NCBI RefSeq assembly: GCF_014199915.1
Contig: NZ_JACHOO010000006.1
Location: forward strand, 124,001 to 188,000
Direction: 5' to 3'
From: Prosthecomicrobium pneumaticum
GTDB taxonomy: Bacteria > Pseudomonadota > Alphaproteobacteria > Rhizobiales > Kaistiaceae
DNA: 64,000 nucleotides
Each line of letters starts with the position of its first letter. The stretch's first letter is position 1. The position numbers and the translations under genes were made by a program. This document shows, one piece after another, positions 1 through 8,461 of this stretch. The notes below the pieces were generated by a model. The model ran no database searches, had not been told where the DNA came from, and saw nothing but the letters and a program-made list of their open reading frames with translations.

Positions 1-142
1 GCGACAGCGAGAACCAGGTCTGGCCGAGCGAGGCGAGCGTCAGGCTCGAGGTTGCGATCGAGCGCGTGCCGTCGACGACGAGGGCGACCACGCCGATCGA
101 CAGCGCGAAGAGGCCGAGGAGACGCGACAGGAAGGAGAACAT
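1..142 (-). CDS. Small membrane protein, 3' part cut by window edge
   Basis: The ATG is at 142 on the minus strand and the frame runs off the window. The visible 47 residues begin MFSFLSRLLGLFALSIGVV and form one hydrophobic segment, followed by a polar stretch with a TRSIA motif and then LGQTW. This looks like a short conserved membrane protein found in Hyphomicrobiales genomes, whose role is not known to me. No convincing Shine-Dalgarno sequence is visible. Homology is judged by eye and the end of the protein is missing. Confidence 0.55.
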   Translation of the reverse strand, partial: MFSFLSRLLGLFALSIGVVALVVDGTRSIATSSLTLASLGQTWFSLS

Positions 143-479
143 GGACGGCCCGCGCTCGCGACACCGGGCGGCAAGCCCGCGACCGCTCCTAGATAATGCG
201 CCCCGCCCCGCGCGGCAACGCCGCGCCGGACAGGGAGACGGCGGCGCGCCGGGCGCCGCGCCCGACATCCTCGGGCGGCTGGGCCGCGGGCGGCGTGAAG
301 ACGCAACGCCGGCACAGCGGGTAGTGTCCTAGTAGGACACTACCGCACAGCGGATCGTCCTCGCCGGCACAGCGGATCGTCTTGCGTCGCGCCCGCTCTT
401 CGTGATAGTGCGCCCGCTCCGGCAGGCGAGGCATCGCCCGAACCGCTGCGGCCCGCCGCAGCAGGGCCTGCACCGGGAC
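143..479. other. Gene-free spacer before tRNA-Ser
   Basis: No frame here looks coding on either strand. The phrase CACAGCGG recurs three times (near 313, 345 and 366), and the last two copies extend to CACAGCGGATCGTC. A perfect palindrome (listed separately) sits between the first two copies. Confidence 0.5.
320..344. promoter_or_regulatory. Perfect 11-bp inverted repeat, operator-like
   Basis: GGTAGTGTCCT at 320-330 is followed by the loop AGT (331-333) and by its exact reverse complement (334-344). The symmetric, AT-containing core stands out in GC-rich surroundings and has the form of a dimeric repressor site. It has no T-run and no adjacent gene end, so it is not a typical terminator. 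The nearest start is the minus-strand gene at 142. The regulator is unknown. Confidence 0.4.
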
Positions 480-569
480 GGAGGGGTGGCCGAGTGGTTG
501 AAGGCGCACGCCTGGAAAGTGTGTATACGGGAAACCGTATCGCGGGTTCGAATCCCGCTCCCTCCGCCA
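480..569 (+). tRNA. tRNA-Ser (anticodon GGA)
   Basis: The 7-bp acceptor stem starts GGAGGGG at 480 and closes with TCCCTCC before discriminator G566 and an encoded CCA (567-569). The anticodon GGA is at 514-516 in the loop CTGGAAA. A long variable arm (around 526-540) gives a total of 90 nt, as expected of a class II serine tRNA. The T-loop GGTTCGAATCC is intact. Accessory genes follow directly downstream, as is common at tRNA 3' ends, but I found no second copy of the tRNA end in the window. Confidence 0.97.
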
Positions 570-907
570 TTGCGTTCAATTGAAGCGTCTCCCCGAACGC
601 TGCGCGGCAACAGATCGCGCCACCTTTCAAAGGCTTTGCTGGTGCGGCCTCTGCACAGCGCAGCCCGCTAACTCTGGGTCGCATTCTCCGAATCGCCAGT
701 CCCATACGAACAGAAAGCTTCGCCTCTTCATGCGGTTAGACGATCCGACCGGTTCGGAATTTCGAATTTTTTCGGCTAACGAAGCCCCAATCGCTCCCAA
801 ATAGGCTGTTCAATCGAAGCAGCATTTTCCTGTTTGAAGACCGCGCGTTCCTTCTATGTTCTGAGATGAGCCTAGGATAGGGTGAAGTCCAATAACGAGG
901 CAGCTCC
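570..907. other. Spacer between tRNA-Ser and DUF5131 gene
   Basis: This 338-bp stretch is visibly richer in A and T than the core genes (for example the AATTTCGAATTTTTT region near 758-772), and no frame is convincing. It marks the junction between the tRNA and the accessory segment. The leader of the next gene presumably starts in its last 100 bp. No integrase or att repeat is visible. Confidence 0.4.
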
Positions 908-1675
908 GTGGCGCAAACGTCGGAAATCGAATGGACTGACGCAACCTGGAACCCGGTGACGGGCTGCATCAAGGTCGGTCCCGGCTGCGACAACTGCTAC
1001 GCGGAACGCTTTGCCGAACGTTGGCGGGGGGTTGCTGGACACCCCTACGAACAAGGCTTCGACCTGACGCTCTGGCCATCACGGCTGATGCAGCCCGCGC
1101 AGTGGAAAAAGCCGCGGATGATCTTCGTGAACTCGATGAGTGACCTCTTCCACAAGGACATAGACCGCACGTTCATCGACAAAGTGTTCGATGCCATGGA
1201 GCAGGCGAACTGGCATGTCTATCAGGTGCTGACCAAGCGCAGCTCGCTTATGCGCAACTATGTCCGGAAGCGGTATGATGGCAGACCGGTTCCGCGCCAT
1301 ATATGGCTTGGCGTATCGGTTGAGGACGCCGCTCACACGAGCCGGATCGGGCATCTGAAGCAGATTAACTCCGATGCACGCTTCATTTCGTTCGAGCCAC
1401 TCCTGGGACCGATCGGCGAAGTCGATCTACGTGGCATCGCATGGGCCATCGTTGGCGGCGAGAGCGGGCCGCGGGCTCGCCCCATGGACGAAAGCTGGGC
1501 AAGACAGATCCGGGACATCTGCGACCGTGACGAGGTAGCCTTCTTCTTCAAGCAATGGGGTGGTGCACGTCCGAAGTCGGGCGGGCGGCTGCTCGATGGG
1601 GAGGAATGGAACGGCTTTCCGTGGCAGATCGTGCCTGAGCCAATCATGCGCGCTTTGCAGCCCAAGGATGCTTGA
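908..1675 (+). CDS. DUF5131 / phage Gp37-Gp68 family protein (three-Cys motif)
   Basis: A 255-residue protein starting at GTG 908, with a weak GAGG upstream. It begins with an EWTDATWNPVTGC block and carries cysteines 20, 27 and 30 (C-x6-C-x2-C, ending CYAER), the three-cysteine signature of PF07505, which resembles an iron-sulfur or radical-SAM-like centre. Later blocks (VGGESGPRARPM, FFKQWGG) also fit the family and the length is usual. The biochemical role is unsettled. The stop overlaps the start of the tcmP gene by one base, so the two are translationally coupled; the families are known partners found side by side in scattered bacteria and phages. Base composition suggests acquisition. 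Confidence 0.88.
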   Translation: MAQTSEIEWTDATWNPVTGCIKVGPGCDNCYAERFAERWRGVAGHPYEQGFDLTLWPSRLMQPAQWKKPRMIFVNSMSDLFHKDIDRTFIDKVFDAMEQANWHVYQVLTKRSSLMRNYVRKRYDGRPVPRHIWLGVSVEDAAHTSRIGHLKQINSDARFISFEPLLGPIGEVDLRGIAWAIVGGESGPRARPMDESWARQIRDICDRDEVAFFFKQWGGARPKSGGRLLDGEEWNGFPWQIVPEPIMRALQPKDA

Positions 1676-2817
1676 TGCCGCCTCGGATCGGAGACTACCG
1701 GGGACGCGAGCAGTCCTTTATCAAGCATCTGTTTCTTAACAAATATCTTGAGGCCGCGGCCTACAAGCTTTTCCAAGGCAGATCGCCGGTCTTCAACTTC
1801 GTCGACGCATTTGCAGGCCCTTGGCGGGTATCGGACACCAACATGTACTCCGATGCCTCGTTTTCACAGGCGATCGAAACACTCGAAACTGTACGCAGCT
1901 CGCTCATTGGCATGGGTCGCACCGGTCTCAAGGTGCGGTTCCGCTTCTGTGAGCGGAACCCGGCTTCGGTCGCCAAGCTGAAAACGTTCGCGGCCCAGAA
2001 GCCAGAATTCGACATCCAGGTCTTTTCGGGCGCCTTCGAGGACAACCTTGATGGCATCCGGTCAACCTGTCGCGATGGCTTCACGTTCACGTTCATCGAC
2101 CCGACCGGATGGAATGTTGAGTCCAGCAAGGTTTTCGATTTCCTCAGAGCCTTGAGTGGCGAGTTTCTGTTCAACTTCATGGCCGAGGAAGTGAACCGCC
2201 ATGCCGGTTGGGATGGTGTTGCCGAGTCTGTCGGCCGGTTCTTGGCCGACCCAGCCTGGAAGACGTCATTTGAGGCGATGACCGAAGGATCAAATGAGAC
2301 GAAGATCCTGCAGCTTTTGAAAGCAAAGATGAAGGAAGCAAGGGTCGCGACTTATCTCCCGGATATGGCCATCCGGAAACCTCGCGAAGATCGGATCAAG
2401 ATGCGTCTGATCCTCGGCACCCACAGCGGTTTTGGTGTTGAGGTGTTCCGGACCGTTCAAGAGAAGGTGGAAAAGGAGGCGGTTCGCACCCGTCACAACA
2501 TTCGGACCGAGGAAAGCGGGCAGCCCCAGCTCTTTCCTGAGGATCAGATCATTGCTTTCGAGACTGATCGCGACGGGGTGGGCTGTTGGGCCCATGTCGA
2601 CTGGGCCAAGGAACTGTTGCGGCGAGCGGTGTCAGAGAGGCCAGGGATCGCGTTCGGAGCAGTCGCCAGCCAGGTCATGGAGCAGGTTCCGGTGCGCACG
2701 ACCCATCTGAACAAGATCGCAGCGGCATGCCGGAAGGCTGGCTTGCTGCGTTACGACCTGCCCGACGGGAAACGGACTCCGGTGCCTGAGACAAGGTTCT
2801 GGTCTGGCGGGCAATAA
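1675..2817 (+). CDS. tcmP: Three-Cys-motif partner protein TcmP
   Basis: A 380-residue protein. ATG 1675 overlaps the stop of the preceding gene (TGATG); a TTG three bases earlier is an alternative. The N-terminal half has methyltransferase-like Rossmann motifs: FVDAFAGPW near residue 40 and FIDPTGW near 140. The C-terminal half (about 290-380) looks like a winged-helix DNA-binding region (LNKIAAACRKAGLLRY). This fits the TcmP family (TIGR04474), defined as the constant neighbour of DUF5131 proteins. The function is unknown; a defence, toxin-antitoxin or modification role has been suggested by context only. No catalytic residues can be assigned securely. Confidence 0.85.
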   Translation: MPPRIGDYRGREQSFIKHLFLNKYLEAAAYKLFQGRSPVFNFVDAFAGPWRVSDTNMYSDASFSQAIETLETVRSSLIGMGRTGLKVRFRFCERNPASVAKLKTFAAQKPEFDIQVFSGAFEDNLDGIRSTCRDGFTFTFIDPTGWNVESSKVFDFLRALSGEFLFNFMAEEVNRHAGWDGVAESVGRFLADPAWKTSFEAMTEGSNETKILQLLKAKMKEARVATYLPDMAIRKPREDRIKMRLILGTHSGFGVEVFRTVQEKVEKEAVRTRHNIRTEESGQPQLFPEDQIIAFETDRDGVGCWAHVDWAKELLRRAVSERPGIAFGAVASQVMEQVPVRTTHLNKIAAACRKAGLLRYDLPDGKRTPVPETRFWSGGQ

Positions 2818-3190
2818 GAAGGCTGGGCGTCGCCTCGGCATATGGAAATCATGCACGGCGCTGGCGCGAATGGCATTAATGCTTCGGATCTTGGGCAACT
2901 TCGGTTCGTGGTCGCTTTTAGTTAACCTACCTCGGTGTCCCCAAACTGGCACCGGAGGCGGGCCAGCGTCGCGGTCTCCGCGATCGCCTCCCCCGATGTA
3001 GCTCGGACGATCCTGCGAACCGCCTTCGGGCAGGCGAAGATCGGAACTCTCTCACTCCAGCCCTACGCCGGCTCTGGCCGCTGGCCGCGTGTCCTGCCCC
3101 CGCGTCTGTCACGCAGGCCGTGGCGGCCTTTTCGGCGGCGTCTCTGCTCCCCCGAGCGCCAAAGGGACCGCTTGAAAGGACCTGTTTAGA
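2818..3190. other. Spacer between tcmP and toxin-antitoxin module
   Basis: No recognisable gene. The first 120 bp are AT-richer (a GTTAAC near 2921) and the rest returns to high GC, so the right edge of the tcmP insertion may lie near 2930-2950. The short plus-strand frame in this interval shows no family features. Confidence 0.35.
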
Positions 3191-3209
3191 GTGCCATATT
3201 TCGTACTCT
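3188..3209. promoter_or_regulatory. Candidate autoregulatory operator of the stbD/E pair
   Basis: AGAGT (3188-3192) and ACTCT (3205-3209) form an inverted repeat with a 12-nt AT-rich spacer, 15 bp before the antitoxin start and just upstream of its AAGGAGG ribosome-binding site. Antitoxins of this family usually repress their own promoter from such a site. The short arms make this tentative. Confidence 0.35.
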
Positions 3210-3223
3210 CAAGGAGGCTCCAC

Positions 3224-3472
3224 ATGGCGCACCGGATTCTCGCGGCGACCACGGCCAGCGTGTCTGAACTGAAGAAGAACCCGATGGGCACTGTCGCGGC
3301 GGGCGAGGGGTTCGCCGTTGCGATCCTCAACCGGAACGAGCCGGCCTTCTATTGCGTGCCGGCCAAAGCCTACGAGGCGATGCTGGACCAGATCGAGGAT
3401 CTGGAACTGAACGCCATCGCGGATGCCCGGGAGGGCCAGGCCGTCCACAAGGTCACGCTGGATGACCTATGA
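3224..3472 (+). CDS. Phd/YefM (StbD)-family antitoxin
   Basis: An 82-residue protein beginning MAHRILAATTASVSELKKNP, the N-terminal Phd/YefM fold, followed by a segment (FAVAILNRNEPAFYCV) that fits the core strands. The C-terminal acidic helix (DQIEDLELNAIADAREGQ) is the likely toxin-binding arm. ATG 3224 is chosen over an in-frame GTG at 3191 because a strong AAGGAGG lies at 3211-3217. It overlaps the toxin gene by 11 bp, the usual arrangement of a two-gene module in which the antitoxin binds both the toxin and its own operator. Confidence 0.88.
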   Translation: MAHRILAATTASVSELKKNPMGTVAAGEGFAVAILNRNEPAFYCVPAKAYEAMLDQIEDLELNAIADAREGQAVHKVTLDDL

Positions 3473-3752
3473 GCTCGCCTTTCTGGATGAGGCCCTGAAG
3501 GAATGGCGCAAGCTCGACAGCGCGACGCGCGAGCAGTTCAAGGCCAAGCTCGCGGAGCGTCTGCAGAATCCGAAAGTCCCGTCTGCGCGTCTGCATGGCA
3601 TCAAGGAACGCTACAAGATCAAGCTGCGTAACGCCGGCTACCGCCTTGTCTATCAGGTGAAGGATCGGGAATTGCTGGTCGTCGTCGTCGCGGTCGGCAG
3701 GCGAGAGCGGAACGAAGTCTACAAGGCCGCGGAACGCCGCCGGTCCGATTGA
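3462..3752 (+). CDS. RelE/ParE-superfamily toxin (StbE type)
   Basis: A 96-residue basic protein starting [15 protein letters not shown], with the typical RelE pattern: an initial strand, two helices with [14 protein letters not shown], then [12 protein letters not shown] and a final strand [15 protein letters not shown]. Conserved Arg and Tyr residues in the C-terminal half fit a ribosome-dependent mRNA endonuclease, although the catalytic set was not checked by alignment. The ATG lies inside the antitoxin gene, so translation is coupled. A hairpin follows the stop codon. Confidence 0.88.
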   Translation: MTYELAFLDEALKEWRKLDSATREQFKAKLAERLQNPKVPSARLHGIKERYKIKLRNAGYRLVYQVKDRELLVVVVAVGRRERNEVYKAAERRRSD

Positions 3753-3757
3753 CGCCT

Positions 3758-3776
3758 TGCCCGGCGCGGCCGGGCA
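3758..3776. terminator. Hairpin between convergent toxin and lysR genes
   Basis: TGCCCGGC (3758-3765), loop GCG and GCCGGGCA (3769-3776) form a perfect 8-bp stem. A second stem (GGACGG with CCGTCC) follows at about 3779-3797. The position between two converging genes supports a bidirectional terminator, although there is no clear T-run. Confidence 0.5.
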
Positions 3777-3799
3777 CCGGACGGAACGCCGCCCGTCCC

Positions 3800-4708
3800 T
3801 CACGCCAGGTCCCGCCCGGCGGCGAGGGCCTGCGCCATCGTGACGAAGGCCCGCAGCGCGGCCGAGGGGTTGCGGCGGCCGGGGTAATAGAGGCAGAGGC
3901 CCGGAAAGGGCGGCGTCCAGTCCTCGAGCAGGCGGACGAGACGGCCGGCCGCGATGTCGGCGTCGACCTCCTGCTCGAAGAAATAGCCGATCCCCACCCC
4001 GTCGAGCACGGCGGCGCGGGCGACCGTGCCTTCGTCGAGGGTGATCGGCCCGCGCACCTCGATCGAGAGGGTCTCGCCCGCCTTCTCGAAGCGCCAGCGA
4101 TAGAGCGCGCCGTTCGGCAGCCGCACCGCGACCGCGCGATGGGCGGGGAGATCGGCGGGCACCGCGGGCGCGCCGTGCGCCGCCAGATAGGCGGGCGCCG
4201 CGACCACCGCATGGCGCTGCGGCCGGCCGAGCGAGACGGCGATCATGTCGCTCGGCACCAGATGGGCGACCCGCACGCCGAGATCGAAGCCCTCCGCGAC
4301 GATGTCGACGAGCCGCCCTTCGGTGACGAGATCGACATGCACGTCCGGATAGCGGCGCAGGAAGGGCAGGACGAGCGGTGCCATGATCTCGCGCGCGGCG
4401 AAGGGCGCGGCATTGATGCGCAGCCTGCCCGAGGGCGTCGCGCGCTGCGCCGTCACCCGCTCGAGCGCGCCGTGCACGTCGCCGAGCGCCGGGCCGACCT
4501 CCGCGACGAACAGCCGGCCCGCCTCGGTGAGCGAGACGCTGCGCGTCGTGCGGTTGAAGAGCCGGACGCCGAGCCCGGTTTCGAGCCGGCCGATCGCCTG
4601 GCTGAGCGCGGTCGCCGACAGGCCGAGTTCGATCGCGGCGGCGCGGAACGAGCCGCGCCGCGCGATCGCCATCACCGCGTCGAGATCGGCGAGCGTCGGG
4701 CGGATCAT
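3800..4708 (-). CDS. LysR-family transcriptional regulator
   Basis: A 302-residue protein from ATG 4708 (an upstream in-frame ATG at 4768 would add 20 residues outside the family pattern). Residues 1-60 form the LysR winged helix-turn-helix ([35 protein letters not shown]). Residues 90-295 form the periplasmic-binding-protein-like effector domain. It is divergent from the SnoaL-SDR operon, the standard arrangement for a regulator that controls its neighbour and itself. The inducer is unknown. Confidence 0.93.
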   Translation of the reverse strand: MIRPTLADLDAVMAIARRGSFRAAAIELGLSATALSQAIGRLETGLGVRLFNRTTRSVSLTEAGRLFVAEVGPALGDVHGALERVTAQRATPSGRLRINAAPFAAREIMAPLVLPFLRRYPDVHVDLVTEGRLVDIVAEGFDLGVRVAHLVPSDMIAVSLGRPQRHAVVAAPAYLAAHGAPAVPADLPAHRAVAVRLPNGALYRWRFEKAGETLSIEVRGPITLDEGTVARAAVLDGVGIGYFFEQEVDADIAAGRLVRLLEDWTPPFPGLCLYYPGRRNPSAALRAFVTMAQALAAGRDLA

Positions 4709-4721
4709 TGTCCCGTTTTTC

Positions 4722-4755
4722 CGGATACCGCATGCCGTGTTGTGCGTCTTATCCG
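4722..4755. promoter_or_regulatory. Candidate LysR-type binding region
   Basis: CGGATA (4722-4727) and TATCCG (4750-4755) form a perfect inverted repeat separated by 22 bp in the 112-bp divergent intergenic region between lysR and the SnoaL gene. The position and symmetry fit a LysR-type regulator site that would control both promoters. Confidence 0.4.
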
Positions 4756-4820
4756 TACAATCCCGCATCGCCAGATGGAAGGGGCGAACGAACCCCTCAG
4801 AACGAAACCCTCCTGGAGTG

Positions 4821-5165
4821 ATGGCGATGAACCTTCCTGCCCCTGTTGCGGCCTATTTCGAGGCCGATGGCCGCGCGGACGAGGCGGCGCTGATTGCGGC
4901 CTTCGCCGAACGGGCCGTCGTCGCCGACGAAGGCGCGACGATGCACGGCCGCGCGGCGATCGGCGCCTGGTGGCGCGCGGCGAAGGCGAAGTATGGCGCG
5001 GTCGCCGTGCCGGTGGCGCAGGCCGCGACGGCCGAAGGCGTGCGCGTCGAGGCCCGCGTCAGTGGCCGCTTTCCCGGCAGCCCGGTGACGCTCGCCTTCT
5101 CCTTCCGGCTCGACGGCGCGGCGATCGCGGCGCTCGACATCGGCGCGGCGGAGCCCCGCGCATGA
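4821..5165 (+). CDS. SnoaL-like / NTF2-fold protein
   Basis: A 114-residue protein with the small alpha-beta barrel pattern: an N-terminal helix ([17 protein letters not shown]), the [11 protein letters not shown] and [10 protein letters not shown] segments of SnoaL_2 proteins, then strands ending in [15 protein letters not shown]. Such proteins are often isomerases, hydrolases or of unknown function. ATG 4821 has a GGAG at 4815; a second ATG lies six bases later. Its stop overlaps the SDR start (ATGA), so the two probably act together, perhaps on one small organic substrate. Confidence 0.8.
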   Translation: MAMNLPAPVAAYFEADGRADEAALIAAFAERAVVADEGATMHGRAAIGAWWRAAKAKYGAVAVPVAQAATAEGVRVEARVSGRFPGSPVTLAFSFRLDGAAIAALDIGAAEPRA

Positions 5166-5941
5166 CCGGCTTCCTCTCGCTCGAAGGCCGGCGCGCCCTC
5201 GTCACATCGGGCACGCGCGGCGCCGGCGCGGCGACGGTGGCGCTGTTCGAGGCGCTCGGCGCCCGCGTGCTGACCACCGCCCGCCACAGGCCGGAGGCGA
5301 TGGCGGAGGCGATGTTCGTCGCCGCCGATCTGACCACGGAGGAGGGCTGTGCCGCCCTCGCCCGCGCCGTCGGCGAGCGGCTCGGCGGCGTCGACATCCT
5401 CGTCCATATGCTCGGCGGCTCGTCGGCCCCGGCCGGCGGCTTCGCCGCGCTCGGCGAGGCGGACTGGCGCCGCGAGCTCGATCTCAACCTCTTCCCGGCT
5501 GTGCGGCTCGACCGGGCGCTCGTGCCGGCGATGGTCGCGCAGGGCGGCGGCGTGGTGATCCACGTCACCTCGATCCAGGGCCGGCTGCCGCTGCCGGAGG
5601 CGACCACCGCCTATGCCGCAGCGAAGGCGGCGCTTTCGGCCTACAGCAAGAGCCTTTCGAAGGAGGTCTCGGGCAAGGGCGTGCGCGTCGTCCGGGTGGC
5701 GCCGGGCTGGATCGAGACCGAGGCCTCCGTCGAACTGGCGCAGCGCCTCGCGCAGCAGGCCGGCACCGATGTCGAGGGCGGCAGGAGGATCATCATGCAG
5801 GCGCTCGGCGGCATCCCGCTCGGCCGGCCGGCGCGTCCGGCCGAGGTCGCCGATCTGATCGCCTTCCTCGCCTCGGACCGCGCCGCGGCGATCACCGGCA
5901 CGGAACATGTGATCGATGGCGGCACGATCCCGACGGTCTGA
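5162..5941 (+). CDS. Short-chain dehydrogenase/reductase
   Basis: A 259-residue SDR of classical length. The cofactor loop is [10 protein letters not shown] near residue 15, a variant of TGxxxGxG with Ser for the first Gly, common in some subfamilies. The HMLGG motif replaces NNAG, catalytic Ser is in VTSIQG, and the Tyr-Lys pair is in AYAAAKAAL. The C-terminus DGGTIPTV is typical of family members. NAD(P)-dependent oxidation or reduction of a hydroxyl or keto group is expected; the substrate is unknown. It is coupled to the SnoaL gene and followed by a terminator. Confidence 0.93.
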   Translation: MTGFLSLEGRRALVTSGTRGAGAATVALFEALGARVLTTARHRPEAMAEAMFVAADLTTEEGCAALARAVGERLGGVDILVHMLGGSSAPAGGFAALGEADWRRELDLNLFPAVRLDRALVPAMVAQGGGVVIHVTSIQGRLPLPEATTAYAAAKAALSAYSKSLSKEVSGKGVRVVRVAPGWIETEASVELAQRLAQQAGTDVEGGRRIIMQALGGIPLGRPARPAEVADLIAFLASDRAAAITGTEHVIDGGTIPTV

Positions 5942-5971
5942 CGGGACGATCCCGATCGCCTGAACGGCAGA

Positions 5972-6003
5972 AGGGGCCGCGGCGCCGGTGCGCCGCGACC
6001 CCT
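5972..6003. terminator. Bidirectional hairpin terminator
   Basis: AGGGG (5972-5976) pairs with CCCCT (5999-6003), and GCGGCG (5979-5984) with CGCCGC (5991-5996), with a 2-nt internal mismatch. It sits between the convergent SDR and chemoreceptor genes. Confidence 0.6.
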
Positions 6004-6026
6004 CGCTTTCGACCCGCGCGCAGCCG

Positions 6027-7703
6027 TCAGCCGGCGCGCAGGTTCTTCACGAAATCCGCCACTTCCCGCTCCAGCTCGCCCGCCTGCGAGGAGAGCTGGG
6101 TCGACAGCGAGGAGAGCTGCGTCGAGGCGGCGCCGGTCATCTCCGCCGAGCGGCCGACCCCGGCGATGTTGTCGTTCACCGCGCCGGTGCCGTTCGCCGC
6201 CATATGGGTGTTGCTGGCGATCTCCTGCGTCGCCGCGGTCTGCTCCTCGACCGCCGAGGCGATCATCGAGGTGACGTCGCGGATCTGCGTGATGGTGCCG
6301 ACGATCTTCTCGATCGAGGCGACGGTCCGGCTCGTCGACTGCTGGATGCCCTGCACCTTCACGCCGATCTCCTGCGTCGCGCGCGCCGTCTGTTCGGCGA
6401 GCTGCTTGACCTCCTGGGCGACGACCGCGAAGCCCTTGCCCGCCTCGCCGGCGCGCGCCGCCTCGATGGTGGCGTTGAGCGCGAGGAGGTTGGTCTGGCC
6501 GGCGATGTCGGTGATCAGGCTGACCACCTCGCCGATCTTGGTCGCCGCCTCGGAGAGTTCGCGGATCTCGCTCGCGGCGCGGGTGACTTCCTGCGAGCCG
6601 GCGCTCGCGATCTCCGCGGCCTGGGTGACCTGCGAACCGATCTCGCGGATCGAGGAGCTCATCTCCTCCGTCGCGCCGGCGACGGTCTGCACATTGGTCG
6701 AGGCCTCAGAGGCGGCATCGGTGACGGCGACCGCCTGGCGCGAGGTCTCCTCGGCGGTGGCGGAAAGATTGCGGGCCGCGACCGCGACCTCGTTGGAGGA
6801 GGACGCGAACTGGCCGACGATCGTCTGCATGTTCTGGACGAAGGTGCGGGCGAGTTCGTCGCGCCGCGCCATCTGCGCGCGCTCGCGCTCCTCGCGGGCG
6901 GCGGCTTCCCGGCGCGCCGCCTCGGCGGCAGCGAGATCGTCGCGGAAGGAGAGGAGAGCGGTGCTGATCGCGCCGATCTCGTCCCTGCGCTCGGTATGGG
7001 CGACCGGCGTCGCGAAGTCGCCGCCGCGGATGCGGTCCATGCCCGCCGCCGTGGCGCGCAGCGGAACGGCGATCAGCTTGTTGAGCACGAAGGCGGCGAT
7101 GAGGCCGATCACCAGCACCGAGGCCACCGACAGGGCGACGGCGAACCAGATCATGGCTTCAGCCGATCGCATCGCGGCGTTGCGGACGCCGAGCAGGGAG
7201 GCCTCCGCCTCCTTGAGCTCCGCCACATGCGCGCGGATCTTGTCGAAATAGGCCTTGCCCTTGCCGGCGCGCTCGACGTCGCGGGCGAGGTCCTGCGAGC
7301 CCGGCTTCGCCATCAGATCGATGGCGTAATGCGACACGTTGCGCTGCCACTCGTCCACCTCCTGGCGGACCGCGGCGAGCCGCGCCTGCTGGGCGGGATT
7401 GTCGCTCGTCAGGGACTTCGCCGCCGACCAGTTCTCCTCGAACGCCTTCTCGCCGGCGCGCAGCGGATCGAGGCTGCCCTCCCGCCCTGTGATCAGGAAG
7501 CCGCGCAGACCCGTCTCCTGGTCGACGAGCGCCGCCATCAGGCCGTCGACCTTGTCGAGCACCTCATAGGTGTGGACCGTCCAGTCGACATTCTGCGACA
7601 CGGTGGACTGGGCGAGCATGATGACGCCTCCGGTCACCAGGCTCGCGACGAGCACGAGCCCGAACATGATCATGATCTTCGTTCGGACGAGCAGGTTCTT
7701 CAT
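6027..7703 (-). CDS. Methyl-accepting chemotaxis protein
   Basis: A 558-residue chemoreceptor. A transmembrane segment lies at about 10-33, a periplasmic helical sensor with [13 protein letters not shown] (CHASE3-like) at 35-180, a second membrane segment at about 183-210, HAMP to about 265, and a signalling domain whose hairpin tip contains [20 protein letters not shown]. It would relay a ligand signal to CheA/CheW. No C-terminal CheR-binding pentapeptide is seen; the protein ends [11 protein letters not shown] 7703 was chosen because it directly precedes the signal-anchor segment; the longer frame to 7916 has no membrane logic. No other chemotaxis gene is nearby. Confidence 0.95.
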   Translation of the reverse strand: MKNLLVRTKIMIMFGLVLVASLVTGGVIMLAQSTVSQNVDWTVHTYEVLDKVDGLMAALVDQETGLRGFLITGREGSLDPLRAGEKAFEENWSAAKSLTSDNPAQQARLAAVRQEVDEWQRNVSHYAIDLMAKPGSQDLARDVERAGKGKAYFDKIRAHVAELKEAEASLLGVRNAAMRSAEAMIWFAVALSVASVLVIGLIAAFVLNKLIAVPLRATAAGMDRIRGGDFATPVAHTERRDEIGAISTALLSFRDDLAAAEAARREAAAREERERAQMARRDELARTFVQNMQTIVGQFASSSNEVAVAARNLSATAEETSRQAVAVTDAASEASTNVQTVAGATEEMSSSIREIGSQVTQAAEIASAGSQEVTRAASEIRELSEAATKIGEVVSLITDIAGQTNLLALNATIEAARAGEAGKGFAVVAQEVKQLAEQTARATQEIGVKVQGIQQSTSRTVASIEKIVGTITQIRDVTSMIASAVEEQTAATQEIASNTHMAANGTGAVNDNIAGVGRSAEMTGAASTQLSSLSTQLSSQAGELEREVADFVKNLRAG

Positions 7704-8119
7704 ATTCTTTCCGATCCTCGGGATCCCTGGATTCTGCGCGGCGACCGGCAGGATCCGTGACGCCGGCGATCGCAACAGACGGGTGAATTCGCGTTCGATT
7801 CGGCCGAATCCCGCCCGCTCCTCATCCCGGGGAGCGATCCCCGAAGGGCCGCGGACTTCTGCCGACAAGACCCGCCGACCTAGGCAGCCGAAGCTTGCAT
7901 CAGGCTGTGGCCGCACCCGTGGAAGAGACGGTCCTCCGCCGGATCGGGGGCGCCCGGCCCCAAGCTTCGCCCCGCCCGGGTCCGCCCGGAGGCCGCGCGC
8001 CGCGCCGGTGCGGCGTTCGGGCGAGACCGACCCGCCCTTCGCCGCCGGCCCGCCGCCGATGGTTAGCCGTTCATCGAACTTTGGCTTGCCGCGCGGCCGT
8101 AGCGATGATAGTTAGCCTC
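7704..8119. other. Divergent spacer between chemoreceptor and arsR
   Basis: A 416-bp spacer that should hold both promoters. The open frames crossing it have no family features. Its right end contains the GTTAG/CTAAC operator candidates; nothing else is recognisable. Confidence 0.4.
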
Positions 8120-8131
8120 ATGACTAACCAT
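8059..8131. promoter_or_regulatory. Candidate ArsR operator cluster
   Basis: Three related half-sites surround the arsR start: ATGGTTAG (8059-8066), GTTAG (8111-8115) and the inverted CTAACCAT (8124-8131). The last two form GTTAG-N8-CTAAC across the start codon, and the outer pair is an exact 8-bp inverted repeat. This suggests autorepression by the ArsR-type protein. Confidence 0.45.
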
Positions 8132-8461
8132 GATCCCACCCTCTCCCGCCTCTTCCATGCCCTCGCCGACCCGACCCGCCGGTCGATGCTCGGCCGGCTC
8201 GCACAGGGGCCGATGCGGGTGACGGACCTGTCGGGCCCGACCGGGCTGCGCCTGCCGACGGTGATGCGGCACCTCGCCGTGCTCGAGGAGGCGGGGCTGA
8301 TCGCCACCGCCAAGGACGGCCGGGTGCGCACCTGTGCGCTGGTGCCCGAGGCGTTCGATCCGGTCCGGGCCTGGCTCGACGAACAGAGGGCCGTCTGGAA
8401 CGCCCGGCTCGACCGGCTGGAGGCCTTCGCCATGAGGACGATGAAGGAGCAGGACCGATGA
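8120..8461 (+). CDS. ArsR-family winged-helix regulator
   Basis: A 113-residue protein starting MTNHDPTLSRLFHALADPTR, the classical opening of ArsR regulators. The helix-turn-helix LRLPTVMRHLAVLEEAGLI and the wing KDGRVRTCALVPE follow. No metal-binding cysteine box is present, which fits the subfamily that pairs with AHSA1/SRPBCC genes. The start codon lies inside an inverted repeat, implying autoregulation. It overlaps the SRPBCC gene by 4 bp (ATGA). Confidence 0.92.
   Translation: MTNHDPTLSRLFHALADPTRRSMLGRLAQGPMRVTDLSGPTGLRLPTVMRHLAVLEEAGLIATAKDGRVRTCALVPEAFDPVRAWLDEQRAVWNARLDRLEAFAMRTMKEQDR

Noticed and set aside
2935-3189. Short plus-strand frame as a gene
   Set aside because: Arg/Pro-rich translation, no ribosome-binding site and no family features.
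480-3752. Integrated island with att sites at tRNA-Ser
   Set aside because: The location and composition fit, but no integrase and no second copy of the tRNA 3' end were found in the window, so only an accessory segment is claimed.
5988-7760. A 590-codon plus-strand open frame
   Set aside because: Antisense to the chemoreceptor; its translation lacks any domain and is Arg/Asp-rich.
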